Positions 51,005 to 60,300 of a stretch of DNA of 64,000 nt are shown piece after piece; the stretch's first letter is position 1, and every line of letters begins with the position of its first letter. The notes below the pieces were generated by a model. That model searched no databases and was not told where the DNA came from. It saw only the letters and a list, made by a program, of their open reading frames with translations. Source of the stretch: Micromonospora rubida (GTDB lineage: Bacteria > Actinomycetota > Actinomycetes > Mycobacteriales > Micromonosporaceae); contig NZ_JAAALO010000003.1 of the NCBI RefSeq assembly GCF_009908295.1, positions 248,001 through 312,000 on the forward strand, read 5' to 3'. The translations under genes and the position numbers were made by a program.

Positions 51005-52276
51005 TCAGCCGAAGGCGCCGTCGAGGATGTCCAGGCCGCGGGCCAGCTCCGCGTCGGAGATGACCAGCGGGGGCAGCAGGCGCAGCACGTTGCCGTACGT
51101 GCCGCAGGTCAGCACCAGCAGGCCGGCGGCGTGGCAGGCCGCCGCGACCGTCGCCGCGGCGGCCGGATCCGGGACCAGGGTGCCGGGCTGGACCAGCTCC
51201 ACGGCGAGCATCGCGCCCCGGCCGCGCACCTCGGCGATCCGCGGATCGCCGGCGGCGACGGCGCACAGCCGCTCGTCCATCGTCGCCCCGATCCGGCGGG
51301 CGGCGGCGGCCAGGTCCAGCTCGTGCATGGTCTCGATCGTCGCCAGCGCCGCCGCGCAGGCGATCGGGTTGCCGCCGTACGTGCCGCCCAGGCCGCCCAC
51401 GTGCACCGCGTCCATCAGCTCGGCCCGGCCGGTCACCGCCGCCAGCGGCAGGCCGCCGGCGATGCCCTTGGCCAGGGTGACCAGGTCCGGGACGACCTCC
51501 TCGTGGTCGCAGGCGAACCAGTCCCCGGTGCGGCAGAACCCGGTCTGGATCTCGTCGGCCACGAAGACCACCCCGGCCGCCGTCGCCCACTCGCGCAGCG
51601 CCGGCAGGAACCCCGACGCCGGTACGACGAAGCCGCCCTCGCCCTGGATCGGCTCGATCAGCAGCGCGGCGACGTTCTCCGCGCCGACCTGCTTCTCCAC
51701 CGTCTCGATCGCCCGGGCGGCGGCCTCCGCCCCGGACAGCCCCCCGTCCCGCAGCGGGTACGACATCGGCACCCGGTAGACCTCGCCGGCGAACGGCCCG
51801 AACCGGTGCTTGTACGGCATGTTCTTCGCGGTCAGCGCCATGGTCAGGTTGGTCCGGCCGTGGTACGCGTGGTCGAACACCACCACCGCCGGCCGCCCGG
51901 TGGCGTGCCGGGCGACCTTCACCGCGTTCTCCACCGCCTCGGCGCCCGAGTTGAACAGCGCCGAGCGCTTCTCGAACGTGCCGGGGGTGAGCGCGTTGAG
52001 CCGCTCGCAGACGGCCACGTACGACTCGTACGGCGCGACCATGAAGCAGGTGTGGGTGAACCGTTCGACCTGCGCCTTCACCGCCTCGACCACCCGGGGC
52101 GCGGAGTTGCCGACGTTGGTGACCGCGATGCCGGCGGCGAAGTCGATCCACTCCCGCCCGTCGACGTCGGTGATCGTGCCGCCGCCCGCCCGGTCCACGT
52201 ACGCGCCGACGACGCTGCCGACGCCCCGGGCCACCGCCGCGCCGCGCCGCTTGTGCAGTTCCTCCGAGGAAGTCAC
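51005..52276 (-). CDS. gabT: 4-aminobutyrate aminotransferase
   Basis: Class III PLP aminotransferase of 423 residues that converts GABA and 2-oxoglutarate to succinate semialdehyde and glutamate. GabT marks: DFAAGIAVTNVGNSAPRV, FNSGAEAVENAVKVAR, IEPIQGEGGFVVP, ADEIQTGFCRTGDWFA, the PLP lysine in VTLAKGIAGGLPLAAVTGR, and GGTYGGNPIACAAALA. The start is GTG 52276, only 4 bp after the stop of the aminobutyraldehyde dehydrogenase, so both form an operon for the putrescine to succinate route. Confidence 0.93.
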   Translation of the reverse strand: MTSSEELHKRRGAAVARGVGSVVGAYVDRAGGGTITDVDGREWIDFAAGIAVTNVGNSAPRVVEAVKAQVERFTHTCFMVAPYESYVAVCERLNALTPGTFEKRSALFNSGAEAVENAVKVARHATGRPAVVVFDHAYHGRTNLTMALTAKNMPYKHRFGPFAGEVYRVPMSYPLRDGGLSGAEAAARAIETVEKQVGAENVAALLIEPIQGEGGFVVPASGFLPALREWATAAGVVFVADEIQTGFCRTGDWFACDHEEVVPDLVTLAKGIAGGLPLAAVTGRAELMDAVHVGGLGGTYGGNPIACAAALATIETMHELDLAAAARRIGATMDERLCAVAAGDPRIAEVRGRGAMLAVELVQPGTLVPDPAAAATVAAACHAAGLLVLTCGTYGNVLRLLPPLVISDAELARGLDILDGAFG

Positions 52277-52280
52277 GGGG

Positions 52281-53717
52281 TCAGCCCTCGATGTTGTGCA
52301 TGACGTGCTTGATCCGGGTGTAGTCCTCCAGGCTGTACACCGAGAGGTCCTTGCCGTGCCCGGAGTGCTTGAAGCCGCCGTGCGGCATCTCCGAGACGAA
52401 CGGGATGTGGGTGTTCACCCAGACGCAGCCGAAGTCGAGCCGGCGGGTCATCCGCATCGCCCGGCCGTGGTCCCGCGTCCAGACCGAGGCCGACAGGCCG
52501 TAGTCGACGCCGTTGGCCCAGCGCACCGCCTCGTCCTCGTCGGAGAAGCGCTGCACGGTGATGACCGGCCCGAACACCTCGTCCTGGATGATCTCGTCGG
52601 CCTGGCGCAGCCCGGAGACCACGGTCGGCGCGTAGAAGTAGCCGCGCTCGCCCTGCCGGGCGCCGCCGGTCTGGATAGCCGCGTGGTCCGGCAGCCGGTC
52701 GACGAAGCCGCTCACCCGGGCGAGCTGGTTGGCGTTGTTCAGCGGGCCGTACAGCACGTCGGCGTCGTCCGGGGCGCCGGTCCTCGTGTTGCGGGCCTGC
52801 TCGGCGAGCGCGGCCACGAAGTCGTCGTGGATGCCGGGGCCGGCGAGCACCCGGGTCGCGGCCGTGCAGTCCTGGCCGGCGTTGAAGTAGCCGCCCATCG
52901 CGATCGCCTCGGCCGCCGCGGCGACGTCCGCGTCGTCGAAGAGCACCACCGGGGCCTTGCCGCCCAGCTCCAGGTGGGTCCGCTTCAGGTCCGGCGCGGC
53001 GGCGGAGGCGACCTCCATGCCCGCCCGGGTCGAGCCCGTGATCGACACGAGCTGCGGGGTCGGGTGCGCCACGAGGGCACGACCGGTGTCCCGGTCGCCG
53101 CAGACCACGTTGAACACCCCCGGCGGGAAGAACTCGGCGGCGATCTCGGCCAGCAGCAGCGTCGACACCGGCGTGGTGTCCGACGGCTTCAGCACCACCG
53201 TGTTGCCCGCCGCGAGCGCCGGGGCGATCTTCCAGACCGCCATCATCAGCGGGTAGTTCCACGGGGTCACCTGGGCGCACACGCCGATCGGCTCGCGCCG
53301 CACGTAGGAGGTGTGCCCGGCCAGGTACTCCCCGGCGGAACGGCCCTCCAGCAGCCGGGCCGCGCCGGCGAAGAAGCGGAACTGGTCCACCGCCGGGGGC
53401 AGCTCCTCTTCGGCGGTGAGCTGGCGGGGCTTGCCGGTGTTGCGGACCTCCGCGTCGACCAACTCGGCCGCCCGAGCCTCCACCGCGTCGGCGAGCCTGA
53501 GCAGCGCCCTCTGCCGCTCGCCCGGGGTGGTGTCCCGCCACGTCTCGAACGCGGCGGAGGCCGCCCGCATGGCCGCGTCCACGTCCGCCACGCCGGAGAC
53601 CGGCGACTGGGCGAAGACCTCGCCCGTGCACGGGTCGATCAGGTCGGCGTACCCGCCCTCCACCGGATCGACGTACGCGCCGTTGACGAAGTTGCGCAGC
53701 TTCTGCTGATCGCTCAT
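52281..53717 (-). CDS. Gamma-aminobutyraldehyde dehydrogenase (PatD/PuuC-like)
   Basis: A 478-residue NAD-dependent aldehyde dehydrogenase. Motifs: [21 protein letters not shown], the catalytic Glu in [17 protein letters not shown], the catalytic Cys in [12 protein letters not shown], and [12 protein letters not shown]. The N-terminal [19 protein letters not shown] and the DCTAATRV core place it near the gamma-aminobutyraldehyde/betaine-aldehyde group. It sits upstream of gabT with a 4-bp gap, fitting the sequence putrescine to aminobutyraldehyde to GABA to succinate semialdehyde. It is divergent from another aldehyde dehydrogenase. Confidence 0.9.
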   Translation of the reverse strand: MSDQQKLRNFVNGAYVDPVEGGYADLIDPCTGEVFAQSPVSGVADVDAAMRAASAAFETWRDTTPGERQRALLRLADAVEARAAELVDAEVRNTGKPRQLTAEEELPPAVDQFRFFAGAARLLEGRSAGEYLAGHTSYVRREPIGVCAQVTPWNYPLMMAVWKIAPALAAGNTVVLKPSDTTPVSTLLLAEIAAEFFPPGVFNVVCGDRDTGRALVAHPTPQLVSITGSTRAGMEVASAAAPDLKRTHLELGGKAPVVLFDDADVAAAAEAIAMGGYFNAGQDCTAATRVLAGPGIHDDFVAALAEQARNTRTGAPDDADVLYGPLNNANQLARVSGFVDRLPDHAAIQTGGARQGERGYFYAPTVVSGLRQADEIIQDEVFGPVITVQRFSDEDEAVRWANGVDYGLSASVWTRDHGRAMRMTRRLDFGCVWVNTHIPFVSEMPHGGFKHSGHGKDLSVYSLEDYTRIKHVMHNIEG

Positions 53718-53859
53718 CAGGTGTCTCCGAGGAATGGCCGAGGGTGCGGACAGCGGAGGTTATCGAAATCTGACTGCCATTTTGGCTACCGAATTCGCGG
53801 CAGACAAGGGTTTGGGCGACTGTTTCCGTGCGAGGGCGGGTGGTCTAGGCTGCCGAGGT

Positions 53860-55299
53860 GTGGAACCGAGAGCCTTCTTCGTCGCCGGCCGCCCCGCACA
53901 CGGCGAGGGCGAGCTGACCGTCACCCACCCGTACGACGGGCGCGCGGTGGGGCGTACCACCCTCGCCACGCCCGACCAGGTCGAGGCCGCCGTCGCGGCT
54001 GCGGCCGGGGTGGCGGCGGAGGCCGCGGCCCTGCCCGCGCACGCCCGCGCGGCGGCCCTGGACCACGTGTCGCGCCGGCTCGCCGAGCGGGCCGAAGAGG
54101 CCGCCGCACTGATCACCGCCGAGAACGGCAAGCCGGTCAAGTGGGCGCGGGTCGAGGTGGGACGCGCGGTGTCGACGTTCCGCTGGGCGGCTGAGGAGGC
54201 CCGGCGGTTCTCCGGCGAGCTGCAACGCCTCGACACCGATCCGACGGCCACCGGGCGGATCGCCCTGGTCCGGCGGGTGCCGAAGGGGCCGGTGCTCGGC
54301 ATCGCGCCGTTCAACTTCCCGCTCAACCTGGTCGCGCACAAGGTCGCCCCGGCGATCGCGGTCGGCGCGCCCATCGTGGTGAAGCCCGCCCCGGCCACGC
54401 CGCTGTCGGCGCTGCTGCTCGGCGAGATCCTCGCCGAGACGGAGCTGCCCGAGGGGATGTTCTCGGTGCTGCCGCTGCCCAACGAGCGGGCCGCCGGACT
54501 GGTCGCCGACCCGAGGCTGCCGGTGGTGTCGTTCACCGGCTCCGGGCCGGTCGGCGCGGCCCTGCGCCGGTCCGTGCCCGACAAGCACGTCACCCTTGAG
54601 CTGGGCGGCAACGCGGCGGCCATCATCTGCGAGGACTGGAACACCGACGAGGACCTGACCTTCGCCGCGCACCGGATCGCCACGTTCTCCAACTATCAGG
54701 CCGGGCAGTCGTGCATCGCCGTGCAGCGGGTGTACGTGCACGAGTGGCTCTACGACGCCTTCCTGCCCAGGCTGGTCGCGTCGGTGGAGGCGCTGCGGAC
54801 GGGAGACCCGTCCGACGAGCTGACCGACGTCGGGCCGCTGGTCTCCGTCGCGGCGGCCGAACGGGTCGAGGCGTGGGTCGACGAGGCGGTGGTGGCCGGG
54901 GCGACCATCGAGGTGGGCGGCCGGCGCGACGGCGCGACCTACCCGCCGACCGTGCTGTCCGGGGTGCCGGCCGACGCGAAGGTGCACGCCGAGGAGGTGT
55001 TCGGGCCGGTCCTGGTGGTCGCCCGGGCCGAGCACGACGCCGCCGCGTTCGCCGCCGTCAACGACTCGGCGTACGGCCTCCAGGCGGGCGTGTTCACCCA
55101 CCGCCTCGACGTGGCCTTCGCCGCCCACCGCGCCCTGGAGGTGGGCGGGGTGATCGTCGGGGACGTGCCGTCGTACCGGGCCGACCAGATGCCGTACGGG
55201 GGAGTGAAGGGCAGCGGCGTCGGCCGGGAGGGCCTGCGCAGCGCGATGGACGACTACACCGACCCCCGCGTCATGGTGCTGACCGGCATGCTGTTGTAG
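53860..55299 (+). CDS. Aldehyde dehydrogenase family protein (possible succinate-semialdehyde or related dehydrogenase)
   Basis: A 479-residue aldehyde dehydrogenase: APFNFPLNLVAHKVAPAIAVG, the catalytic Glu in LELGGNAAAIICEDWN, the catalytic Cys in YQAGQSCIAVQRV, and EEVFGPVLVVAR. Its SCIAVQRV core belongs to the glyceraldehyde-3-phosphate/semialdehyde-type clade rather than PatD. Following gabT in logic, succinate-semialdehyde oxidation is a natural fit, but lactaldehyde or methylmalonate-semialdehyde are possible. The start is GTG 53860. An A/T-richer region at 53757-53830 lies between it and the divergent PatD-like gene and probably holds both promoters. It meets the next gene in a shared palindromic stop. 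Confidence 0.85.
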   Translation: MEPRAFFVAGRPAHGEGELTVTHPYDGRAVGRTTLATPDQVEAAVAAAAGVAAEAAALPAHARAAALDHVSRRLAERAEEAAALITAENGKPVKWARVEVGRAVSTFRWAAEEARRFSGELQRLDTDPTATGRIALVRRVPKGPVLGIAPFNFPLNLVAHKVAPAIAVGAPIVVKPAPATPLSALLLGEILAETELPEGMFSVLPLPNERAAGLVADPRLPVVSFTGSGPVGAALRRSVPDKHVTLELGGNAAAIICEDWNTDEDLTFAAHRIATFSNYQAGQSCIAVQRVYVHEWLYDAFLPRLVASVEALRTGDPSDELTDVGPLVSVAAAERVEAWVDEAVVAGATIEVGGRRDGATYPPTVLSGVPADAKVHAEEVFGPVLVVARAEHDAAAFAAVNDSAYGLQAGVFTHRLDVAFAAHRALEVGGVIVGDVPSYRADQMPYGGVKGSGVGREGLRSAMDDYTDPRVMVLTGMLL

Positions 55300-55304
55300 C
55301 GCTA
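55297..55304. other. Convergent stop codons in one palindrome
   Basis: TAGCGCTA holds the TAG stops of the two convergent genes, aldehyde dehydrogenase (plus) and the SUKH-3 protein (minus), leaving a 2-bp gap. No terminator hairpin fits here, so the transcripts must overlap. Confidence 0.6.
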
Positions 55305-56531
55305 CCAGGTGCCATCGTCGTGTACCCGGGCGGGGGCGCGGCCGAGCAGCAGGGTGGTGAGGGCGGCGTCGATGTCGTCGCCGAGGAACCACTCGCCGGC
55401 CTGGTCCAGCACGAACACCCGGCCCCGCTCGTCGATCGCGATGATGCTGTCCTGGCCCTCCGCGCCGAGGGGGAACAGCCGCGTGCCGAGGACCGAGCCG
55501 AAGTCGGCCAGGGTGTCCGCCGAGTGCGCCGCCCGCGTCGGATTGGTGTTGAACCAGCTGATCCACACCTCCTGACCGGGACCGCGACGGTGGGAGTAAA
55601 CGGCCGGGAACGTGGTGAGGGCGGCCCGCGCCGCCGGGAAGGGCTCGTGTCGGTGCAGCCGACCGGCCACGTCGCACGTGTCCTCGATGGCCCCGGCCGC
55701 GAGGGCCGGGTTGAACATCGTGTCCTCCCACCCGCCGTCCATCAGCGCGTCGGCGACCTCGGCGGGGAAGCGGCCGGGGTGGACCGGCGGCTGCGATTCC
55801 GGCCGCCGCTCCCGGGTGTAGGCGAGATCGGACCAGTCGAGTGCGTGGAAGTGCACCAGGAAGTTCACGCACGAGTCGCAGGGCCGCTCGGCCGTGCCCC
55901 CCGCCGGGTCCCCGGGCTCGCGCACCCGGTGCACCTCGATCCGGCAGGTCTCGAGGAGGGCGCGGGAGCCGGCCATGGTCATCGGTTCCCCACCCTCGGC
56001 GGCGCGGCGGTGGTCGTACGCGTGCAGCAGGTCGGACACGACGATCACTTCCGCGTGTCGGTCTCCGCCCCGCGCCAGGTGGCCCGGAGGCAGCTCGTCG
56101 AGGTAGGCCCGGACCAGCGGGTGGTGCCGCAGTTCGACGTCGCCCTTTGCGCCCTGCGCCGTGTGGAGACCGCCCTCGACGGTCAGGTGCGCGACGGCAC
56201 CGGGCGTCGGCAGGCGGCGTACCTCGCGGAGGAGTTGGCTCGCCGGGTCCACCGTGCGCGGCACCGGCTGCGCCGGTCGGCTGCGCCGGTACATCTCCCG
56301 CACGGCGGGAAAGGGCAGGCGGGGCCAGGTCGAGACCTCGCCGGTCTCCTTGTCCACCACCATGGTCGGCAGGTCGCCGGGTGGCACGGCGGCGGCCCGG
56401 GCCACAGTGGACGTGATCAGGAAGCCGAGGTCGAACTCCTCGACCAGCGGGGCGCACTCGTGCCCGAGGCGCTGGGAGTCCCGGTGGGCCCAGGCGGTGG
56501 CGAGCTGCTCGGCCTGCTGACGGTCGATCAC
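55302..56531 (-). CDS. Imm35/YrhB-like, YwqJ-type deaminase and SUKH-3 fusion protein
   Basis: Three parts are visible in the 409-residue protein. Residues about 1-85 (VIDRQQAEQLATAWAH, MVVDKETGEVSTW) resemble the YrhB/Imm35 immunity domain. The middle is a YwqJ-type nucleotide/nucleic-acid deaminase with His159-Ala-Glu and Cys218-x2-Cys221 as zinc ligands. The C-terminal part (FPAEVADALMDGGWEDTMF, FLGDDIDAALTTLL) matches SUKH-3 immunity proteins. Both immunity-type ends and a catalytic middle occur on polymorphic-toxin loci in actinomycetes. I choose the GTG at 56531, because the alternative GTG at 56555 lies inside a 15-bp palindrome likely to be an operator. It is divergent from the YbaB-WXG-toxin genes. 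Whether it protects or attacks is unclear. Confidence 0.75.
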   Translation of the reverse strand: MIDRQQAEQLATAWAHRDSQRLGHECAPLVEEFDLGFLITSTVARAAAVPPGDLPTMVVDKETGEVSTWPRLPFPAVREMYRRSRPAQPVPRTVDPASQLLREVRRLPTPGAVAHLTVEGGLHTAQGAKGDVELRHHPLVRAYLDELPPGHLARGGDRHAEVIVVSDLLHAYDHRRAAEGGEPMTMAGSRALLETCRIEVHRVREPGDPAGGTAERPCDSCVNFLVHFHALDWSDLAYTRERRPESQPPVHPGRFPAEVADALMDGGWEDTMFNPALAAGAIEDTCDVAGRLHRHEPFPAARAALTTFPAVYSHRRGPGQEVWISWFNTNPTRAAHSADTLADFGSVLGTRLFPLGAEGQDSIIAIDERGRVFVLDQAGEWFLGDDIDAALTTLLLGRAPARVHDDGTW

Positions 56532-56551
56532 CCGATTGAAGTTACCGGACC

Positions 56552-56566
56552 CCACGGATTCCGTGG
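56552..56566. promoter_or_regulatory. 15-bp palindrome in divergent promoter of toxin cassette
   Basis: CCACGGATTCCGTGG is a perfect odd palindrome centred at 56559, between the divergent SUKH-3 and YbaB-like genes. TATGTT at 56574-56579 could be a -10 for the rightward operon. Symmetry and place suggest a dimeric repressor site; the regulator is unknown. Confidence 0.5.
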
Positions 56567-56616
56567 CACCCGGTATGTTCTGGCCTACCGACGGTGACGG
56601 GGTGGGGAGGGTGGCG

Positions 56617-57030
56617 GTGGTGGAGAGCGTGGACCGGGACGCCAACCGGGCGCTGCGGGCCCGGTTCGACGAGGTGCACGGGCAGTACCGGCAGCTCCGC
56701 TCGGGACTGGACGAACTCCAGAGCCGACTCGCGCACCTCCGGGTCACCGAACGCTCCGAGGACGGCCAGGTGACCGTCGTCGCCGGCGCCCGGGGCGAAC
56801 TCGTCTCGGTGGACGTCCACCCTTCCGTGTTCCAGGGCCGGGACGCCAAGGCGTTGAGCCGGAAGATCACCACGACTGTGCACCGGGCCACCGCCGTCGC
56901 GGTCGCCGCCACACAGGAGCTGGTTGCCGGCTACCTGCCGGCCGGGTCGGGGTCGGTGGAGTTCCTCCGCACCGGCGACTTCGGGGCGCTGCTGGGCCGG
57001 GTCGACGCCGTCATGCGGCGCGGGGAGTGA
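56617..57030 (+). CDS. YbaB/EbfC-like protein
   Basis: The 137-residue protein (start GTG 56617, GGGGAGG six nt upstream) resembles the YbaB/EbfC nucleoid-associated fold: a helical first part rich in Arg/Leu ([20 protein letters not shown]), then [21 protein letters not shown], with the alternating hydrophobic strand typical of the family, and a helical end. Such actinobacterial YbaB-like proteins stand first in ESX-type toxin operons ahead of the WXG100 protein. Here the stop overlaps the next start (GTGA at 57027). In that setting they may act as a chaperone-like partner rather than on DNA; this is inference. Confidence 0.8.
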   Translation: MVESVDRDANRALRARFDEVHGQYRQLRSGLDELQSRLAHLRVTERSEDGQVTVVAGARGELVSVDVHPSVFQGRDAKALSRKITTTVHRATAVAVAATQELVAGYLPAGSGSVEFLRTGDFGALLGRVDAVMRRGE

Positions 57031-57380
57031 GTGGCGTGGCCGATGGGCAGCTCTGGCTGGACCCGGGCCGCGCGCGGCGCGGCGGCGCCGACCTGACCTC
57101 GGCCGGCGAGGCGGTGACCGCCCGGCGCGCGCAGGTGGGCAGCCGGCTCGCGGCGGCCAGCGCGGCCCACCCCTGGGGCCGCGACGACATCGGCGCGGCG
57201 TTCGAGAAGCAGTACCGCGGATTCGAGGAGACCCTGCTGCGCGCGTGGGCGGGGGTCGGGCGTGCCCTGGAGAACCTGGGCGAGGGCGCCGTGCGGTCCG
57301 TGGACAACGAGGTGACGACGGACGCCCGGAACGCCGGACGGCTCGACCGGATCTCCGACCAGCGGCCAGCCGGGCGCTGA
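57027..57380 (+). CDS. WXG100-like secretion partner
   Basis: The 117-residue, mostly helical protein contains [20 protein letters not shown], a WG turn between two long helices, as in WXG100/ESAT-6-like proteins of type VII secretion. It overlaps the YbaB-like gene and ends 17 bp before the large toxin gene, which itself begins with a WXG-like domain. Presumably it pairs with the toxin N terminus for export through an ESX machine, which is not in this window. The sequence is diverged from classical WXG100 proteins, so the assignment rests on size, helical pattern and context. Confidence 0.75.
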   Translation: MSGVADGQLWLDPGRARRGGADLTSAGEAVTARRAQVGSRLAAASAAHPWGRDDIGAAFEKQYRGFEETLLRAWAGVGRALENLGEGAVRSVDNEVTTDARNAGRLDRISDQRPAGR

Positions 57381-57397
57381 CGACCCCGAGGACAGCC

Positions 57398-60300
57398 GTG
57401 AGCCTGCTGCCGAGCCCGATCCCGCACCCGCTCGACTACTCGCCGTGGGAGCTGCCCGGCTGGGTCTACGAGGCCCTCGACTGGGTGATCGGCGTGGAGT
57501 GGCCGGAGGGCGACGAGCGGGCGGTCTGGGACCTCGCCGACCAGTGGTACGGCGTGGCCGAGGCCCTGGCCGGGCCGCACGGGGACGCGATCGCCGCCGC
57601 CGGTGAGGTACGCAGCGGGTACGGCGGCATCGGGGCGGTGGCCGAGGCGTTCGACGCGGCCTGGCGGCGGGTGGCCGACGGCGACGAGGCCCCGCTGCCG
57701 GTCCTGCTGGCCGTCAGTGGCGACCTCGGCCGGCTGGTCGAGGAGTGCGGCTGCGACATCGAGGGGGCGAAGCTCGAGGTCTGGATCGAGCTGGGCATCC
57801 TCGTCGTCGAGCTGCTCTCGTTGGCCGTGGCGGCGGTGCTCACCGCCGGTGCCGCCTCCCCCGCCGCCGGCGCCGCGATCACCGCGAGCCGGTTCGTCGT
57901 GCAGACGATCTTCAAGAAGCTGATGGCGCAGCTGGCCCGCAAGACCCTCAAACAGGGCCTGAAGGAGGCCGGGGAACGCGCCGCCAAGCGGGTCGCCGAG
58001 GGCGGTGTGCGGGGCCTGGCCCGGAAGGCGGCACTCGGGGGTGTGGAGGAGGCGGCCGAGGAGGCCGGGGTCACCCTCGCGACGCAGGCGTACCAGAACT
58101 CGACCGGGCGTCGGGACGGGCTGGACCTGGCCGACGCCGGAATGTCCGCGCTCGGCGGGCTGGCCGGCGGGGCGGTGGCGCCACTGGCCGGTCTCGGGCG
58201 GCACGCGACCGGGCGGGCGGCGCGGGTCGGCGAGCACTTCGGCCGCGAGATGACCGGCGAGATGATCGCCGAACAGGCGGCCAGCCTGGCCACCGGTCAG
58301 GGCCCCGTGTCGTTGGAGGACGCGGCGCGGGCGGCGGCGTCGGGCGTCACGGGATCGGCCACCGGGCAGACCGACGCGGCGCTGCACCACCGGCTGGATG
58401 GCCGGATGGCGGTCCTCGCCGGCGCGTCCTTCGCCCCGACGGACCTCGGAGCCGGGTCGGTGCCGACGCCGGCGGACGGCGCGCAGCTTCCCGCCGCCGG
58501 GACGACCGCCGGCGTGACGAGCAGGGAGGGTGACCAGCCCCAGCCCCAGCCTGTGGGCGGTGGCGCCCCGTCCGAGCGCGTCGCCGCTGCCGTTGCGCCA
58601 CCGACCATCGCCACGACGCCCGCACCTGCGCAGGTGCCCTTCGTCCCTGCGGTTGACACCTCCGGGCTCCCGGCAACGCCGGTCCTGTCCGCCGTCACTG
58701 TCGATCCCGTGGGCGGCCTGCCCTCCGCACCGCAGTCCGGCCCCGCCTCGGTGGAAGCAGCGGCGCCCGCCCACCCGATGCTGTCGTCGATCCCGGCCGA
58801 CGCCACGCAACCCGGGAGCCGCGGCGTGGAGACAGGGCCGTCGGCGGCCGCCGGCGGCATCTCGTCGACAGCCAGCGGATCGAGCCCCGCTCCACTGGCT
58901 AGCGCGACGTCGACCCCGCACTCATCGCCGATCTCGGCGGCGGCGTCCGGCGCGAACCCGAGCACCCTCCCACCGGTGGTGTCGGCGTCGCCGTACGGCA
59001 CCGCCGGCCCACTCGGAGCGACCGGGCAGAACAGCTCGGCCACGGAGCACGATCCGACTCCGCCGCCACGCCTTCCCGCGTCGGAGACCGGGGGCCCGCA
59101 TCCGCGTCCGGCTCCGCAATCGACCCCTCAGCCCGCGCCGGAGCGCCCCGGCCGCCCGGATCCCACCGTTCCTGTGCCGAGGTCACCCGAGTGGTATGCG
59201 GCGCGGTGGGCCGCTGAGCGCGAGGCGTTCGACCGGCGCCGGTACCAGGCCTACTTCCAGCGGCAGCGTGCCTGGTACGAGGACAAGCGGCGTCGCGATC
59301 GCGCGGCCGAGCTTCGTGAGGGGGCTGAGCGGCACTACGAGCAGGCGCGCTGGCTGATTCGCGAGGCGTACAGCCTGAACGGCGCAGGCCGCCGTGACCT
59401 CGCCGACGAGTTCGTCCGGGACGGCCGGCAGAAGGAGCGCCAGTACCACCGGCAGATGGGCCTCGCAGAGGAGGTGCTCGCCGGAAGCGTGGCCCCCAAG
59501 GTCGTCGAGGTGGACAACCGGGAGGACTTCGAGCGCATCAACAGCGACGACTACTCCCTCACCATCGGCGTCGTGGAAAGTGCCGGCCCCTCGGCGCTGA
59601 CCGGCGACGACGACCCGCCCCCGATCGACCGGTCCCGCCGCTACGGGCAGTGGGGCGGGCTTCGCCCGCCGTTGGCGCTGCATCAGTCGGACCTCGAACA
59701 GGCGGTGCCCCGGGACGCCGATGGGCGGGTCCTGCGGACCGCCGACCCCCGGCGGGGCGACTGGTTCCGGCTGGCCAACGACGGCGGGCCGGCCGCCGAC
59801 CCCACCCGGGGCATCAACTGCCTGGACTGCACCCTCTCCTGCTACGAGACGTGGATGCACGGGCGTCCCCGGGTCTCGGCACCCCGCACCTTCGACGGGT
59901 ACGCCGCCGGGGACATCACCCGGCCCCTCGGCGGTGAGATCGACGGCCCGGGGCGGGTGGAGGACGCCACCGGCGGGCGCTTCCAGAAGGTTGTGGACCC
60001 CGATGAGGAGGTCTCCCCGGGGGATACGTGGAGCGCGGTGAGCCGGGGCTTCGGCAGCCTGGAGGGCCGGTTGCGGGCCGGCGGTCACGGCAGCTACGCG
60101 TTCCTCATCACCACGTACGAGGGCGGCGGGTCGCACGCCTGGGTGGCGCTCAACCAGAACGGGAGCGTGCTCTACCTGGACCCGCAGATCGGCACCGTCT
60201 CGGACATGCCGCTCTACACGCACAGCGGGTTGCCGGCCCCGCACAACGTGACGGGCCTGGACGCCCTGATCCTCGGCCCGAACGGCCGCCCGATGCCGCT

